Below are positions 5,965-6,723 of a DNA stretch of 6,723 bases, piece by piece. The position numbers and the translations under genes are program-made. The notes under the pieces were generated by a model that saw only the letters and a program-made list of their open reading frames with translations, did not search any database and was not told the origin of the DNA. Source of the DNA: an uncultured Bacillota bacterium (GTDB taxonomy: Bacteria > Bacillota > Clostridia > Christensenellales > UBA1242); NCBI GenBank assembly GCA_949282835.1, contig CASDQU010000019.1, forward strand, positions 1 through 6,723. The letters run 5' to 3'. How positions within the stretch are numbered: the stretch's first letter is position 1; each line of letters starts with the position of its first letter.

Positions 5965-5966
5965 TT

Positions 5967-6626
5967 ATGGAAGAAGAAAGAGAACAACCGACCATGGAAC
6001 CGGCAACGGCTTTAAACGGAGCAGAAGAGAAAAGTGCTGAGAGTGAGGTCGGCTCTCAAGGCGAACTTGGGAAATTTAAATCGGCTAGCGATTTGTTAGA
6101 GGCCTATAACAATTTGCAAGCAGAATTTACAAGGAAGTGCCAACTGCTTAGCAGTTTACAAAAAGACAAAATGCAAAAAGAGGAAGATAAAGAAAATAGC
6201 GATGAAAATATAAAGCAGCAAAATGAAGAAAGTAATTCTACAAATGATGACATTACAAAAGAAGAATTTAATCAAAACCTTAACGCATTCCTTGAAGCAA
6301 ACAGCGAAGCAGCAGAATTTGCTGAGGAGATAAAAAACAAATTCTCTGAAGCAAAAACAAAAACAAGCCCATTTGAAGATGCGTGGGCTAGGGTTGTATT
6401 TTCTATGCTTAAAGATGGAAAGCTTAGCGACAATATGATAGATCAATATTTGATAACAAATCAAAATGTTCAAAACAAAGTAATTGAATCTTATCTAAAA
6501 GATCTTCAAAATGACAAACCACCTTTGGTAATCTCTTCCAGCGGGGAAAGGCTGTCACAAGTAGAACCTGACAGCCCCAAAACCCTAGCTGAAGCGAAAG
6601 CAATAGTGGATAAAATGTTTAGTTAA
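5967..6626 (+). CDS. Phage scaffold-like protein
   Basis: The 219-residue protein is acidic and rich in Glu, Lys, Asn and Ser, with low-complexity charged stretches (1-35, 66-98) and predicted long helices. It carries KFKSASDLLEAYNNLQAEF (36-54), a motif I associate with proteins found between portal and capsid genes in phages of gut Clostridia. A second helical part lies at 98-130, then FEDAWARVVFSMLKDG (136-151), and a C-terminal SPKTLAEAKAIVDKMFS (203-219). Scaffold proteins guide capsid shell assembly and leave the shell before or during packaging. The call rests on size, acidity, helix content and place directly after the portal; sequence identity to known scaffolds is not proven. The ATG has GGAGG 10 nt upstream, and the portal stop is 2 nt away. 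Confidence 0.65.
   Translation: MEEEREQPTMEPATALNGAEEKSAESEVGSQGELGKFKSASDLLEAYNNLQAEFTRKCQLLSSLQKDKMQKEEDKENSDENIKQQNEESNSTNDDITKEEFNQNLNAFLEANSEAAEFAEEIKNKFSEAKTKTSPFEDAWARVVFSMLKDGKLSDNMIDQYLITNQNVQNKVIESYLKDLQNDKPPLVISSSGERLSQVEPDSPKTLAEAKAIVDKMFS
6550..6576. repeat. 8-bp GC-rich inverted repeat near the scaffold gene 3' end
   Basis: GGCTGTCA (6550-6557) and TGACAGCC (6569-6576) are perfect reverse complements around an 11-nt loop, inside the coding sequence about 50 nt before the stop. No T-run follows on either strand. It is unusually GC-rich for this region and might fold in the mRNA, but one such repeat is expected by chance in this length of DNA. Confidence 0.4.
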
Positions 6627-6723
6627 AAAAATATAAAAATAAAAAATAAAAAAATAAATAAAAAAACAAATATTAAAAAATAAATACTCAAAAAAATATT
6701 TTAAAAATAATATTAAATATAAA
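6627..6723. other. Extremely AT-rich low-complexity tail at window end
   Basis: After the scaffold stop, 97 bases contain three C and no G on the plus strand. The sequence is mostly A-runs split by single T, including runs of 5, 6 and 7 A in succession. No ribosome site or gene start can exist on the plus strand here. It may be a genuine AT-rich spacer before the capsid gene, or low-complexity sequence where an assembly ended. Confidence 0.8.

Noticed and set aside
1..6723. CRISPR array, insertion sequence or rRNA/tRNA genes
   Set aside because: No regularly spaced repeats, transposase motifs, terminal inverted repeats or RNA gene signatures were seen on either strand.

Overview
The window looks like a low-GC Gram-positive bacterium, most likely an uncultured clostridial (gut-type) lineage. 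The DNA is strongly AT-rich, genes are tightly packed, ribosome sites are AGGAGG-like, GTG starts appear beside ATG, and the recognisable genes (rsmE, a YkvI-type membrane protein, a SsuB/SsuC-type importer) are of kinds common in Firmicutes. The genus cannot be named from sequence alone.

Left part (1-3487) is chromosomal. A 3'-truncated rsmE (16S rRNA m3U1498 methyltransferase) runs off the left edge on the minus strand behind its own sigma-A promoter. Upstream of it, on the same strand, is a very unusual 88-residue cysteine-rich protein with 13 Cys, mostly spaced exactly four residues apart. It has a strong Shine-Dalgarno and a sigma-E-like (sporulation) promoter candidate. A YkvI-type ten-helix membrane protein is transcribed divergently from it and collides tail to tail, with a 69-nt coding overlap, with a two-gene ABC importer operon (ATPase then permease, start/stop overlap TAATG). 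No substrate-binding protein is in the window.

Right part (about 3565-6626) is a compact phage head-morphogenesis module on the plus strand, divergent from the ABC operon. It contains a small protein resembling the C-terminal part of phage small terminases, a 71-residue Cys-rich (zinc-finger-like) protein, a P22-type portal protein and an acidic scaffold-like protein. All four are joined by overlaps or a 2-nt gap. The expected large terminase is absent, and so are an integrase, a repressor and a tRNA attachment site, so this may be a prophage edge, a decayed prophage or a domesticated capsid locus. The major capsid gene expected next is not reached. The last 97 bases are about 97% A+T with no G on the plus strand, which is either a real AT-rich spacer or a contig-end artefact.

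The observations most worth following are the Cys-x3-Cys miniprotein with its possible sporulation promoter, and the terminase-less head module beside chromosomal genes.
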